From: JBBRHQ01 sp963720735
GTDB taxonomy: Bacteria; Actinomycetota; Thermoleophilia; Solirubrobacterales; 70-9
Length of the DNA: 64,000 bases
NCBI GenBank assembly: GCA_963720735.1
Contig: CAVRGL010000009.1
Coordinates: forward strand, 62,001 to 126,000
Direction of reading: 5' to 3'
Below, piece after piece: positions 1-8,511 of the stretch (position 1 is its first letter; each line of letters begins with the position of its first letter). Below the pieces are notes generated by a model. The model was not told the origin of the DNA. It searched no databases and saw nothing but the letters and a program-made list of their open reading frames with translations. Both the position numbers and the translations under genes were made by a program.

Positions 1-1125
1 GGCGAGGACCCCGGCCTGGATCGCCGCGCCGACCGCGACGACCTCGTCCGGGTTGACCCCTTGATGGGGCTCGGAGCCGGTCAGCTCGGTCACCCGGTCG
101 CGGACGGCCGGCATCCGGGTCATGCCGCCGACCAGGACGACGTGGTCGATCTTCGTGTCGCCGGCGTCGGCCAGGGCCTGCTTCACCGGCCCGACGATCC
201 GCTCCAGCAGGTCGTTGGTCAGCTCGTTCAGCTTCGAGCGGCTGAGCTTCAGGTCGAGGTGCTTGGGCTGGCCCTCCACCGCGGTGATGAAGGGAAGGTT
301 GATCTGCGTCTCCTGGGTCGAGGAGAGCTCGATCTTCGCCTTCTCGGCCGCCTCATAGAGGCGCTGCAGGGAGTTTTTGTCCTGCGCGAGGTCGACGCCC
401 TGGTCGCGCTTGAACTCGGCCACCAGCCACTCGACGATCGCCTTGTCCCAGTTGTCGCCGCCGAGGTGGTTGTCACCGGCGGTCGACTTGACCTCGAAGA
501 CGCCGTCGCCGATCTCGAGGATCGAGACGTCGAAGGTGCCGCCACCGAGGTCGAAGACGAGGATCGTCTGGTCGGTCGCCTCCTTGTCGAGGCCGTAGGC
601 GAGCGAGGCCGCGGTCGGCTCGTTGATGATCCGCTTCACGTCGAGCCCGGCGATCTTGCCGGCGTCCTTGGTCGCCTGTCGCTGGTCGTCGTTGAAGTAG
701 GCGGGGACGGTGATCACCGCGGCGTCGACGGTTTGACCGAGCTTCGCCTCGGCGTCGGCCTTCAGCTTCTGCAGGATCATCGCCGAGATCTCTGGCGGCG
801 AGTACTGCTTGCCGCGCACGTCGACCCGGACGTCCCCATTGGGGCCGGCCTCGACCGCGTAGGGGACGATCGTCTCCTCCTCCTTGACCTCGGCCTCCTT
901 GCGGCCCATGAACCGCTTGATCGAGAAGATCGTGTTCTCGGGGTTCATCACCGCCTGGCGCTTGGCCACGGTCCCGACCAGGCGCTCGCCCGAGTCGGTG
1001 AAGGCGACCACCGACGGGGTGGTGCGGCCGCCTTCGGCGTTCTCGAGCACGGTAGGCTCACTGCCGTCGAGCACGGCCACGCACGAGTTGGTCGTTCCAA
1101 GGTCGATTCCGATTGTTCTTCCCAC
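1..1125 (-). CDS. dnaK: Molecular chaperone DnaK (Hsp70), 5' part
   Basis: Cytoplasmic ATP-dependent foldase that works with DnaJ and GrpE. Only the first 375 codons are present; the gene runs off the left edge. The nucleotide-binding domain is clear: phosphate loop GIDLGTTNSCVAV at residues 5-17, second signature VFDLGGGTFDVSIL near 190, adenosine motif VLVGGMTRMP near 332. The substrate-binding domain and lid lie outside. The GTG start at 1125 is preceded by GGAGG nine bases away and gives the normal N-terminus MGRTIGIDLGTTNS. No frame breaks are seen. The gene seems to be first in its transcription unit, since the upstream neighbour is a separate secreted protein on the same strand, about 170 bases away. 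Confidence 0.97.
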   Translation of the reverse strand, partial: MGRTIGIDLGTTNSCVAVLDGSEPTVLENAEGGRTTPSVVAFTDSGERLVGTVAKRQAVMNPENTIFSIKRFMGRKEAEVKEEETIVPYAVEAGPNGDVRVDVRGKQYSPPEISAMILQKLKADAEAKLGQTVDAAVITVPAYFNDDQRQATKDAGKIAGLDVKRIINEPTAASLAYGLDKEATDQTILVFDLGGGTFDVSILEIGDGVFEVKSTAGDNHLGGDNWDKAIVEWLVAEFKRDQGVDLAQDKNSLQRLYEAAEKAKIELSSTQETQINLPFITAVEGQPKHLDLKLSRSKLNELTNDLLERIVGPVKQALADAGDTKIDHVVLVGGMTRMPAVRDRVTELTGSEPHQGVNPDEVVAVGAAIQAGVLA

Positions 1126-1200
1126 TGCTTGCGTCCTCCAGGATCTGGTCGTTGCTTCCTGCCTCTTAAGAAATCTGAGTGAGAGTATGGCAGATTCTTC
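1126..1200 (-). promoter_or_regulatory. dnaK leader and probable promoter
   Basis: Reading toward dnaK there is a CATACT hexamer at about 1180, a leader of about 50 bases with CTTAAG, then GGAGG nine bases before the GTG start. Unlike many genes here, dnaK therefore has a real 5' UTR with a Shine-Dalgarno. A heat-shock operator is expected for this gene, but neither a clean CIRCE nor a clean HAIR (CTTGAGT-N7-ACTCAAG) site is visible; only loose halves (ACTCAG, CTTAAG) are present. Promoter position is inferred. Confidence 0.4.
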
Positions 1201-1240
1201 CGGGGAGTTCAAGGCCCCAGGGCGATTCCCCCCACGAGAT

Positions 1241-1288
1241 AGCGCCCGGCCCCGCACCGGGACCGGGCGCTTCCGGCCGCATGCGGCC
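1241..1288. terminator. Two GC-rich hairpins downstream of the secreted phosphoesterase
   Basis: Arms AGCGCCCGG (1241-1249) and CCGGGCGCT (1263-1271) pair perfectly. They are followed by the palindrome GGCCGCATGCGGCC (1275-1288). The pair sits just after the stop of the gene ending at 1297, reading on the minus strand. There is no T-run, so this is an actinobacterial-type hairpin terminator at best. Confidence 0.4.
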
Positions 1289-1296
1289 GCTCCTCC

Positions 1297-2484
1297 CTAG
1301 CGGAAGATCCGCAGCTTGCTCCAGACCCCGGCGTGGTCGGAGTCCCAGAAGCCGTTGGCCGGGCTGCGTCCGGTGACGGCGGAGTGGATCAACTTCACCT
1401 TGCGCGGGTCGCGGGTGAGGACGTGGTCGATGTGGTGGTCGAAGTCGCTCCTGGCGCCGAGGTCGTCGGTGAGGATGCTGCTGTTGATGCAGCAGCTCGA
1501 CGGCTTCTCGGTGCTCCGCTCGCGGAAGCCGGCGTGCTTGAGCGCGTCGAAGGCGAGCCTGTCGTCCCCGCTCACCGTGTTGTCGTCGGAGTTGAGGTCG
1601 CCGACCAGGATCACCGGCAGCCGCGTCTTCGCCGGCGCGCCCTTCCCGGTGAACAGCTCCTTCGCCTGCGCCGCGCGGATAGCCGGGTCGCCGAAGGCCT
1701 CCAGGTGGGTGTCGATGAAGCGGAACCTGCGGCTGTGCCGCACCCTCGCCTCGACGCTCAGCCAGCCGCGGTCGACCGGCACCTTGACGCCGGAGACCGT
1801 CGGCTCATAGACGGTCCTGTAGTTCCCGGACCGTGCTCTCCTGGTGTGGACTCCCGCCCCGACCCGGGCCAGGATCACGTCGCGCATCGTCAGCCGTCCG
1901 TCGATGTCCCCGGTCGGCCCGCCGGTGCTCGGGTTGCCGTCGTAGTCGGCCGGCGCCTCGAAGTCGAATTCCCTCTGCACCCTGACCACCCGGTAGCGCT
2001 TCTTGCCCTTGTTGAGCCGGTTCAGTAGCAGCTTCAGGAAGTCGTATTTGACCGTGGTCGCGGTGCACGGCGTGCCGGCCGCCTTGGCCTTGCGGCAGCC
2101 CCCGGTGAGCGCGGCGGGCAGGTTGACCACGCCGAGCCTCCACAGCGCCACCTCCTGCAGCCCGACCAGGTCCGGCCTCACAGAGCGGATCTCCGCGGCC
2201 AGGCCCCTGGCGCGGACCGGGAAGTTGTTGGTGTCGACGTCGCGGAGGATCTGCCCGTTCTTCTCGATGAAGTCTGCGAACCCGGTGGCGTTGATCGCCG
2301 GCCCGAGGTCGGCCCCGAGGTAGAGGTTTCGGGTCATCACGCTGACCTTGGCGCCCCGGTGCTTCCTCGGCTTCGCCTCCGCGACTCCGGGGAGCGCGAT
2401 CACCAGGCCCGCGGCGAGCGCCGGCAGGGCGGCGGCGAGAAATCGGATCCGCCCGCTGCGGCGGGTCGGGGCTTGGGCACTCAT
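1297..2484 (-). CDS. Secreted endonuclease/exonuclease/phosphatase-family protein
   Basis: 395 aa. An N-terminal Sec signal peptide (basic RRSGRIR then a hydrophobic stretch ending ALPGVAEA, residues 1-37) sends it outside. The rest is an EEP (DNase I-like) fold: MTRNLYLGADL near 50, the metal-binding glutamate in LVGLQEVALW near 110, DTHLEAF near 260, VILVGDLNSDD near 290, the HHIDHVL loop and the terminal SDHAGVW near 385. All catalytic blocks are present, so it is probably an active extracellular phosphodiesterase (nuclease, sphingomyelinase-like or similar); the substrate cannot be read from sequence. It is 88 bases downstream of a cytochrome c gene on the same strand. It is unrelated in detail to the cytoplasmic EEP protein ending at 16620. 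Confidence 0.85.
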   Translation of the reverse strand: MSAQAPTRRSGRIRFLAAALPALAAGLVIALPGVAEAKPRKHRGAKVSVMTRNLYLGADLGPAINATGFADFIEKNGQILRDVDTNNFPVRARGLAAEIRSVRPDLVGLQEVALWRLGVVNLPAALTGGCRKAKAAGTPCTATTVKYDFLKLLLNRLNKGKKRYRVVRVQREFDFEAPADYDGNPSTGGPTGDIDGRLTMRDVILARVGAGVHTRRARSGNYRTVYEPTVSGVKVPVDRGWLSVEARVRHSRRFRFIDTHLEAFGDPAIRAAQAKELFTGKGAPAKTRLPVILVGDLNSDDNTVSGDDRLAFDALKHAGFRERSTEKPSSCCINSSILTDDLGARSDFDHHIDHVLTRDPRKVKLIHSAVTGRSPANGFWDSDHAGVWSKLRIFR

Positions 2485-2572
2485 GTCGGCTTCCCATCGT
2501 CGGTGGACGGATCAAGAACGGGCGCCGCGGGGAGAAGTTGCGGTGCGCGAGCCCGGGGGCCGGGTGTCGCCC

Positions 2573-2989
2573 TCAGCCCTGGCCGGCCACGTTGGCGACG
2601 AAGTCCGCCACCTGGTCGGCCTGTCGGCCGCTGATGATCCCCGCCGGCATCCGCCCCGGGGTGTTGCTGTCGACCCCGTTGTCGATCGCGTTCAGCACCC
2701 TGCCCTTGGTCGCGGCGATCGTCTGCTTCGCGGTGGGGCCGGTCGGGGGCCCGGCCGGGGCGAGGAGGATGTCGAGGTTGGGGGCGAAGTTGCCGTCGGT
2801 GCCCGCCGCGTACAGCGTGTGGCAGGTGCCGCAGTTGGTGACGAACAGCGTCTTTCCCTTGTCCAGGTCGGTGGGGACGCTGCGCGAGCCCTTGTCGGGG
2901 TTGCCGCTGGAGTTGAAAGCCCACAGGGGGATGACGACCGCCAGGACGGCGACGAAGATCCCGAAGATCACGAATGGCCTTTTGCTCAT
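2573..2989 (-). CDS. Membrane-anchored mono-haem cytochrome c
   Basis: 138 aa. An uncleaved N-terminal membrane segment (VIFGIFVAVLAVVIPLWAF, residues 7-25) anchors a single class I cytochrome c domain outside the membrane. The haem site is CGTCH near residue 53, and the likely axial methionine is in GRMPAG near 111. It is a candidate electron carrier between the bc complex and oxidase encoded at 55-62 kb, though that complex has its own fused haem domains. A TAGTAT hexamer lies in the last codons of the upstream glycosylase gene, about 40 bases away, so it may have its own promoter. Confidence 0.85.
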   Translation of the reverse strand: MSKRPFVIFGIFVAVLAVVIPLWAFNSSGNPDKGSRSVPTDLDKGKTLFVTNCGTCHTLYAAGTDGNFAPNLDILLAPAGPPTGPTAKQTIAATKGRVLNAIDNGVDSNTPGRMPAGIISGRQADQVADFVANVAGQG

Positions 2990-3028
2990 CTTGCGCGCCG
3001 GCGAGTCCGCCCTCCGGCGGCCGGGATA

Positions 3029-3721
3029 CTACCTGTGGGAAGCGGGGGTCAGGGCGTGCTCGCGGTACCAGGGGCACATGCGCCGCAGCTCGCACTCCCC
3101 GCAGCGCGGGGTGGGGCGGCAGACCTCGCGTCCGTGGCGGATCAGGTTCATGTGGAACTCGTAGGCGTCGGCGGGGTCGGTGATCGCCAGCATCTCGTCG
3201 TGGGCCTCGGCGAAGGGGGCGTTGGGGCGGAACAGCCCCAGCCGCCCGCCGACCCTGTAGACGTGTACGTCGACCGGGATCTCGGGGATCCCCCAGGTGA
3301 AGATCAGCACGCAGGCTGCGGTCTTCCGACCCACTCCGGGCAGGCCGGTCAGGAACTCCATCGACTCCTCGCGAGCAGCGGTCTTCGTCCAGTCGAGGTC
3401 GGGGTGCTCGCCGAGCCGCCCGAGGATCTCCTGGATCCGCGGCGCCTTCTGCTTCGAGAGACCCCCGGGTCGGATCGCCGCCTCGACCTCGGCGGTCGGC
3501 GCGTCGCGGACCTCCTCCCAGGAGGGGAAGCGCTCGCGGAGGCCGGCGAAGGCGCGGTCGCGGTTGCGGTCGTTGGTGTTTTGGGAGAGCACCGTCCTGA
3601 CCAGTTCGGCGATCGGGTGTCCGTGCGGCCGGTTAACGGGTCTCCCGTACATCTCCCGGAGGCGATCGCGGATCGCCCGCACCCGGCGCCGGGGTGGGCG
3701 CCGCCAGGCGGCAGCGCTCAT
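3029..3721 (-). CDS. Endonuclease III-like DNA glycosylase with Fe-S cluster
   Basis: 230 aa HhH-GPD DNA repair glycosylase. The helix-hairpin-helix LTGLPGVGRKTAA (near 125) carries the catalytic lysine, and IPVDVHVYRVGGRLGL (near 150) carries the catalytic aspartate, so it should be a bifunctional glycosylase/AP lyase. The C-terminal cluster ligands run C-x5-C-x2-C-x5-C in CRPTPRCGECELRRMC; classical Nth has C-x6-C. The sequence is closer to the archaeal/Thermotoga-like EndoIII group than to the main Nth, so substrate range is uncertain. Its ATG overlaps the stop of the kinase gene by ATGA (3718-3721), so the two are translationally coupled. Confidence 0.88.
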   Translation of the reverse strand: MSAAAWRRPPRRRVRAIRDRLREMYGRPVNRPHGHPIAELVRTVLSQNTNDRNRDRAFAGLRERFPSWEEVRDAPTAEVEAAIRPGGLSKQKAPRIQEILGRLGEHPDLDWTKTAAREESMEFLTGLPGVGRKTAACVLIFTWGIPEIPVDVHVYRVGGRLGLFRPNAPFAEAHDEMLAITDPADAYEFHMNLIRHGREVCRPTPRCGECELRRMCPWYREHALTPASHR

Positions 3722-4635
3722 TGCGCTCCCCAGCCCCCGCAGGCGCGGGCCCCGGCGGCGGTGGCGGTCGGCAGCGCCTCCGCCGCCCTGCGGGCATCCC
3801 AGCCGAGCCGGGCAAGCTCCGCCGCCAGGGCCCCCATGAAGGCGTCCCCCGCTCCCAGGGGGGCGACGACGTCGACCTCGGGGGATTCCTGGCGAGCGTC
3901 GGCGGCGCCCCTGATCACCGCGCCCTCGGCGCCCATCGTCACCACGCCCAGCCTTGCTCCCAGACCGCAGAGAGCCGAGGCCGCCGACTCCGGGTCGGAG
4001 ACCCCGGTCAGCTGTTCGGCCTCGCTGCGGTTGGCGCGGACCAGGAAGGCGCCGTCGCAGAGCTCGCGGCAGAAGCCGATCGCCCGATCCATCCGCTCCC
4101 AGCGGTTGGGGCGCAGGTTGGGGTCAAAGAGGATCGGCACCCCGAGGTCCAGCGCCCGGCGCCGCGCGTCCATCGTCAGCCGCCGCTCGGGCTCGCCGAC
4201 CAGCGTGTTGGAACCGAAGACGAGCGCGCTCGCCTCCTCGATCGCCTCCTCCAGGAAGGCGCCGCCGGCCCGCATCGTCTCGGCGATCCCGGCGCCGTAG
4301 ACCTGGAAGGTGGGCTCACGCCCGCGGCCGAAGGTGACGATCGCCAGCGGGGTCGGGACCGAGGGCACCGTCGCCATCCAGCCGCAGTGGACGTTCTCGG
4401 CCTCGAGGCCGCGGCGAAGCCAGCGCCCCCAGGGATCGTCTCCGACCCCGCCGAGCAGGGCCGCGTCGCCTCCGGCCCGAGCGACGGCGACGGCGACGTT
4501 GGCCAGGGCACCGCCCGGATGGGGAACGAACGCATCCGCCTCCTCGGGTGCGGCGAGCTCGCGCTCGCAGACCAGGTCGGCGATCGCCTCGCCCAGGCAG
4601 AGGATCGTCACCGTCCGTCGCCGATCTCGCCGCAT
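3718..4635 (-). CDS. PfkB-family carbohydrate kinase
   Basis: 305 aa from the chosen ATG. Ribokinase fold: N-terminal ILCLGEAIADLVCE, the sugar-binding PHPGGALANVAVA block near 45, and the C-terminal anion hole/catalytic motif APLGAGDAFMGAL near 270, where the aspartate of GAGD is the base. Closest in style to fructokinases, but the substrate (fructose, KDG, tagatose-P or a nucleoside) is not fixed by these motifs. A TAGCCT hexamer (4652-4657, read on the minus strand) lies 16 bases before the start. GTG at 4611 is an alternative start. Coupled by ATGA to the downstream glycosylase. Confidence 0.85.
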   Translation of the reverse strand: MRRDRRRTVTILCLGEAIADLVCERELAAPEEADAFVPHPGGALANVAVAVARAGGDAALLGGVGDDPWGRWLRRGLEAENVHCGWMATVPSVPTPLAIVTFGRGREPTFQVYGAGIAETMRAGGAFLEEAIEEASALVFGSNTLVGEPERRLTMDARRRALDLGVPILFDPNLRPNRWERMDRAIGFCRELCDGAFLVRANRSEAEQLTGVSDPESAASALCGLGARLGVVTMGAEGAVIRGAADARQESPEVDVVAPLGAGDAFMGALAAELARLGWDARRAAEALPTATAAGARACGGWGAQ

Positions 4636-4695
4636 CCCGTCAAGGGGCCTGAGGCTAGTGTGATCGCGACCGCATAAGCCGCTTCGGCGCCCCTT

Positions 4696-4711
4696 TACAA
4701 TTGAAAGCGTC
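4696..4711 (+). promoter_or_regulatory. Leaderless promoter of the PAP2 gene
   Basis: TACAAT at 4696-4701 is the best -10 consensus in the region, and only ten bases separate it from the GTG start at 4712. The transcript should begin at or next to the start codon. No Shine-Dalgarno is present. Confidence 0.55.
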
Positions 4712-5485
4712 GTGCGCCTCGTCATCGCCAGAATCGGGGAGAGGCTCCCCCGTGGATGGGCGGATGTCTTCCGCCAGCTCGGCCTGTTCGCGTTGGCCGA
4801 TGTCTGCTACGAGACCGTGCGCGGAGTCGCCGACGGGCAGCAGACCGCCGCCTTCATGCACGGGCAGCAGGTGATCGATTTCGAGCGCTCGACCCACACC
4901 TTCTTCGAGCCCAGCCTGCAGGCCGTCTTCCTCCCGGTCCAGTGGATGATCGACCTCGCCAACCAGATCTACATGAACAGCCAGTTCGCGGTAACGATCG
5001 CCTTCCTCGTCTGGCTGTACCTGTTCCGCAACGACGCCTTCTACTTCGTCCGCAACATGTTCATGGCGGCGATGGCCTTCGCCCTGGTCGGCTACACGCT
5101 GTTCCCGACCGCCCCGCCGCGGCTCTATCCCCAGTACGGGTTCGTCGACACGATCACCGACTTCTCCGGCATCAACCACGACTCCGCCCTGGTCAAGGTC
5201 TTCATCAACCCCTACGCGGCGGTGCCGAGCATGCACTGCGCCTTCGCGATCATGATCGGGGTCTCCGGGGTGAGGGTAAGCCGCCACTGGTTCACCAAGG
5301 CCTTCTGGGCCGTCTGGCCGCTGCTCGTCGTCTGGGTCGTGGTCGTCACCGCCAACCACTACTGGATCGACGCGGCGCTCGGCTGGATGGTCGCCGCGGC
5401 CTCCGCCTTCGTCGCCTTCAAGCTGGCCCGGATGCGGCCCGAGGTCTGGGGCTGGCGCTGGTCGCCGCGCGAGGCCGAGGCCTAG
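4712..5485 (+). CDS. PAP2-superfamily membrane phosphatase/transferase (inositol-lipid locus)
   Basis: 257 aa integral membrane protein with about six hydrophobic segments. It carries the PAP2/inositol phosphorylceramide synthase-type motifs YAAVPSMHCAFA (near 168) and NHYWIDAALGW (near 215), whose two histidines and aspartate form the catalytic centre. It is directly followed by phosphatidylinositol-phosphate synthase and inositol-1-phosphate synthase. In mycobacteria PI is made as PI-phosphate and then dephosphorylated by a phosphatase that, as far as I know, is not assigned. By context this protein is a candidate for that step; an inositol-phospholipid transferase role is the alternative. 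Confidence 0.8.
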   Translation: MRLVIARIGERLPRGWADVFRQLGLFALADVCYETVRGVADGQQTAAFMHGQQVIDFERSTHTFFEPSLQAVFLPVQWMIDLANQIYMNSQFAVTIAFLVWLYLFRNDAFYFVRNMFMAAMAFALVGYTLFPTAPPRLYPQYGFVDTITDFSGINHDSALVKVFINPYAAVPSMHCAFAIMIGVSGVRVSRHWFTKAFWAVWPLLVVWVVVVTANHYWIDAALGWMVAAASAFVAFKLARMRPEVWGWRWSPREAEA

Positions 5486-5527
5486 CCGCGCTCGCCGCTC
5501 CGCGGCGGATCATCTAGCCTCATCGCG

Positions 5528-6220
5528 ATGGAGTCATCGGCGCCCCCAAGGGCACCGCGCGGCGGGCGCGACGGCCGCCAGGCCCGCGGCGCGCAGGAGT
5601 TCCGCGCCTACGCCCGCGACCGCCTGATCGAGTCGCGGCTGACGCCGAACGCGATCTCCGTCGTCGGCCTGATCCTCAACCTGGCCGCGGCGGTGCTGGT
5701 CACCCAGCGGCTCTTCTTCTGCGCCGGGATCGCCTTCATCGTCGGCTCGATCATGGACACGCTCGACGGGCGCTACTCGCGGATGTCGGGCAAGGGGACC
5801 CTGTTCGGCGCCTTCCTCGACTCGACCCTCGACCGGGTCGAAGAGGGGATCGTGCTGGCGGCGGTCGCCGGCTACTTCGCGGCCCGCGGAGACGACTTCG
5901 CCGCGGCGATGTGCGTGATCGTCGTCCTCGGCTCGCTGATGGTCTCCTACACGCGGGCGCGGGCCGAGGCGCTGGGGGTCGAGTGCAAGGTCGGGTTGGC
6001 GACCCGGCCCGTGCGGGTAGTGATACTTTCGATCGGACTCGTCTTCGCGAAGGGCGCCGGGATCGGGGACTTCGAGTTGCTGGCGCCGGCGATCTACGCG
6101 ATGGCGGTGCTCACCTGGATCACCGTGGTCCAGCGCGTCTGGCACGTTCGCAACGAGCTTGTCGCCGAGGCCGCGGCGGCGCCTGACAGCGAGGACGACC
6201 GAGATCCGAGCGAGCTGTAA
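5528..6220 (+). CDS. Phosphatidylinositol-phosphate synthase (CDP-alcohol phosphatidyltransferase)
   Basis: 230 aa membrane enzyme predicted to join CDP-diacylglycerol and inositol 1-phosphate to give PI-phosphate and CMP. The CDP-OH-PT metal motif is DTLDGRYSR followed by GAFLDSTLD (residues 77-101). All four aspartates are present, with Ser in place of the usual Ala before Arg. The later SYTRARAEALG (near 140) matches the arginine-rich inositol-phosphate pocket of actinobacterial PIP synthases. About six membrane segments. TAGCCT (5515-5520) lies seven bases before the ATG, so it is probably leaderless with its own promoter. Ino1, which supplies the substrate, starts 69 bases downstream. 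Confidence 0.88.
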   Translation: MESSAPPRAPRGGRDGRQARGAQEFRAYARDRLIESRLTPNAISVVGLILNLAAAVLVTQRLFFCAGIAFIVGSIMDTLDGRYSRMSGKGTLFGAFLDSTLDRVEEGIVLAAVAGYFAARGDDFAAAMCVIVVLGSLMVSYTRARAEALGVECKVGLATRPVRVVILSIGLVFAKGAGIGDFELLAPAIYAMAVLTWITVVQRVWHVRNELVAEAAAAPDSEDDRDPSEL

Positions 6221-6289
6221 CCGGAACCGGCCTCGGGTGTGGTTCTCCACCCAGCCCGCAGCCTGATCGATCAGGAGGACTTCGACGAT

Positions 6290-7474
6290 ATGAGCAGCGA
6301 GACCAACGGAAGCAGCGGCGAGATGAATGGTGCGGTCGGCACGGACGAGAAGGTCCGGGTGGCGATCGTCGGCGTCGGCAACTGCGCCAACGCCTTCATC
6401 CAGGGCGTCCAGTACTACAAGGACGCCGACCCAGCTGAACAGGTCCCCGGCCTCATGCACGTCGACCTCGGCGGCTACCACGTCCGCGACATCGAGTTCG
6501 TCGCGGCCTTCGACATCGACGCCGAGAAGGTCGGCAAGGACCTCTCCGAAGCGATCTGGTCGGGCCAGAACGACACGATCAAGTTCGCCGACGTCCCCGA
6601 GCTCGGGGTCAAGGTCGAGCGCGGCATGACCCACGACGGCCTCGGCAAGTACCTGAAGGAGAAGATCACCAAGGCTCCTGGGCCGACCGCCGACATCGTC
6701 GGCATCCTCAAGGAGACCAAGGCGGACGTCCTCGTCTGCTATCTCCCGGTCGGCTCCGAGCTGGCGACCAAGTGGTATGTCGAGCAGGCCCTCACGGCCG
6801 GTGTCGGCTTCGTCAACTGCCTGCCGGTGTTCATCGCTCGCGAGGACTACTGGGACGAGCGCTTCTCCGACGCCGGGCTGCCGATCATCGGCGACGACAT
6901 CAAGTCCCAGGTCGGGGCGACGATCGTCCACCGCCAGCTCGCCCGTCTCTTCCACGATCGCGGCGTGCTGATGGAGCGCACCTCGCAGCTCAACGTCGGC
7001 GGCAACATGGACTTCTACAACATGCTCGAGCGCGAGCGCCTCGACTCGAAGAAGATCTCCAAGACCAACGCGGTCACTTCGATCATGGGCCACGACCTGC
7101 CCGACGAGGACGTCCACGTCGGCCCCTCCGACTACGTCGCCTGGCTGACCGACCGCAAGTGGGCCCACATCCGGCTCGAGGGCCGTTCCTTCGGGGACGT
7201 CCCTCTCAACGTCGAGCTGAAGCTCGAAGTCTGGGACTCTCCCAACTCGGCCGGAGTCGTGATCGACGCCGTGCGAATCATCAAGCTGGCGCTGAACAAC
7301 GGCATCTCCGGACAGCTCGACGGGCCATCCAGCTACCTGATGAAGTCGCCCCACACACAGCGTCCGGACGACGAGGCGCGGGAGCAGACCGAGGAGTTCA
7401 TCGCCGCCCATTCGCGCAAGAACGCCCCGGTCGCCGGCACCGCCAAGCCCGATAAGCAGAAGACGATGGCCTAG
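6290..7474 (+). CDS. ino1: Inositol-3-phosphate synthase Ino1
   Basis: 394 aa. NAD-dependent conversion of glucose 6-phosphate to 1D-myo-inositol 3-phosphate, the entry to PI lipids and possibly mycothiol. Rossmann glycines in VAIVGVGNCANAF near residue 25, then DDIKSQVGATIVHR (near 200) and NVGGNMDFYNM (near 235), the actinobacterial Ino1 signatures. The ATG at 6290 is chosen over the upstream GTG at 6239 because AGGAGG lies eleven bases before it and the sequence upstream does not look coding. Its stop is inside CCTAGG, which is also the stop of the convergent MBL gene. Confidence 0.95.
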   Translation: MSSETNGSSGEMNGAVGTDEKVRVAIVGVGNCANAFIQGVQYYKDADPAEQVPGLMHVDLGGYHVRDIEFVAAFDIDAEKVGKDLSEAIWSGQNDTIKFADVPELGVKVERGMTHDGLGKYLKEKITKAPGPTADIVGILKETKADVLVCYLPVGSELATKWYVEQALTAGVGFVNCLPVFIAREDYWDERFSDAGLPIIGDDIKSQVGATIVHRQLARLFHDRGVLMERTSQLNVGGNMDFYNMLERERLDSKKISKTNAVTSIMGHDLPDEDVHVGPSDYVAWLTDRKWAHIRLEGRSFGDVPLNVELKLEVWDSPNSAGVVIDAVRIIKLALNNGISGQLDGPSSYLMKSPHTQRPDDEAREQTEEFIAAHSRKNAPVAGTAKPDKQKTMA

Positions 7475-8463
7475 GCCAGGCGCCAACGGCGGGGGTCGCT
7501 GTCCTCGATCGGCTCGGCCTCGCCGGCCAGCGCCAGGTGGTCGAGGTAGGCGAGGGCGAGCTGCAGGCCCAGGGTCCCGGTGGCCGGGTTGAGGTTCTCG
7601 CGGCCGACCAGGTCGGGGACCGTCTCGAATGCGGTCTTCGGCCCGCCGGCGAGCGAGCCGCGCATCCGCCCGAGGTGATCGCCGACCATCTCGCGGTAGG
7701 CGGCGATCTTGGCGGGGACGTCGCGAAAGGGGCGGCCGTGGCCGGCGAGGCAGAGCCCGGTGGGCAGGGCCTCGACCGTGCCGAGGCTGGCGATGAACTC
7801 GCCGACCGGGTCGGGGGTGTGGCCGTAGTCATAGAAGAGCGAGACGCGGCCGAGAAGGTGATCGCCGGAGATCATCAGCCGCCGCTCCGGCTGGTGCAGG
7901 ACGACGTGGGAGGGGGCGTGCCCCGGGGTCTCGTGAACCTGCCAGGCGCCGAGGTCGGTCTCCACCTCGACCCCCGGTACCAGTTCGCGGTCCGGAGACG
8001 GAAGCCCCTCCATCCCGGTGTCGGCGCCGCGGCGATCCGCCTCGTAGCGCTCCAGGGCCCAGCCGGGCACGCCGCTGAGGCGGGCGACCTCGAGGCGGCG
8101 GTCGAGCGCCGCGTCGGGGTCGTCGATCAACCGCCGGATGTGCTCCCAGGCGGGATGGATCCATAGCTCGCAGCCGGCCGCGTCCCTGATCGGCGCGGCG
8201 AGGCCGCAATGGTCGACGTGGGCGTGGGTGCAGACCACCAGCAGTACGTCGGAGATCGCGAACCCGGCCTGGGCCAGGGCCAGCTCGAGCCCCTGCAGCC
8301 GTCCCTCCCCGCCGATCCCGGTGTCGAAGAGGACGAGGCCCTCGTCGGCGGCGACCGCAAAGGCATTGCCGTGCGGCACCCCCGGCCAGGGCAACGCCAG
8401 GCGCAGCCGCCAGACGCCCGGCAGTATCCGGTCGGTGCGGGGCATCTCGGGCGCCGCTCGCAT
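7471..8463 (-). CDS. MBL-fold metallo-hydrolase
   Basis: 330 aa. Metallo-beta-lactamase fold with the dinuclear metal motif THAHVDHCG near residue 82, the third ligand in ETPGHAPSH near 190, the bridging aspartate in ISGDHLLG near 212 and GHGRPF near 255. A C-terminal helical winged region (residues 260-330) follows, as in the GLX2/LACTB2-like branch. Substrate unknown; a thioester or lactone hydrolase is typical. Convergent with ino1: both TAG stops use the palindrome CCTAGG, so the two genes overlap by four bases. Confidence 0.85.
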   Translation of the reverse strand: MRAAPEMPRTDRILPGVWRLRLALPWPGVPHGNAFAVAADEGLVLFDTGIGGEGRLQGLELALAQAGFAISDVLLVVCTHAHVDHCGLAAPIRDAAGCELWIHPAWEHIRRLIDDPDAALDRRLEVARLSGVPGWALERYEADRRGADTGMEGLPSPDRELVPGVEVETDLGAWQVHETPGHAPSHVVLHQPERRLMISGDHLLGRVSLFYDYGHTPDPVGEFIASLGTVEALPTGLCLAGHGRPFRDVPAKIAAYREMVGDHLGRMRGSLAGGPKTAFETVPDLVGRENLNPATGTLGLQLALAYLDHLALAGEAEPIEDSDPRRWRLA

Positions 8464-8511
8464 CGGCGGATGCTCTCAGACCCCCGGCAAGGCCTGGCTT
8501 ATGCTGCCCCG

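Noticed and set aside
61..1182. 373-codon open frame on the plus strand
   Set aside because: It lies antisense to dnaK, whose protein sequence is unmistakable; long antisense frames are usual in GC-rich coding DNA.
1126..1200. CIRCE or HAIR heat-shock operator before dnaK
   Set aside because: No TTAGCACTC-N9-GAGTGCTAA and no full CTTGAGT-N7-ACTCAAG is present; only half-like pieces.
2348..4300. 650-codon plus-strand open frame
   Set aside because: Antisense to the cytochrome, EndoIII-like and PfkB genes; its translation is Arg/Pro-rich with no domain.
8138..8511. Extension of the glycosyltransferase-PHP frame upstream to 8138
   Set aside because: Reads antisense to the MBL gene; the real N-terminus is in another frame from GTG 8512.
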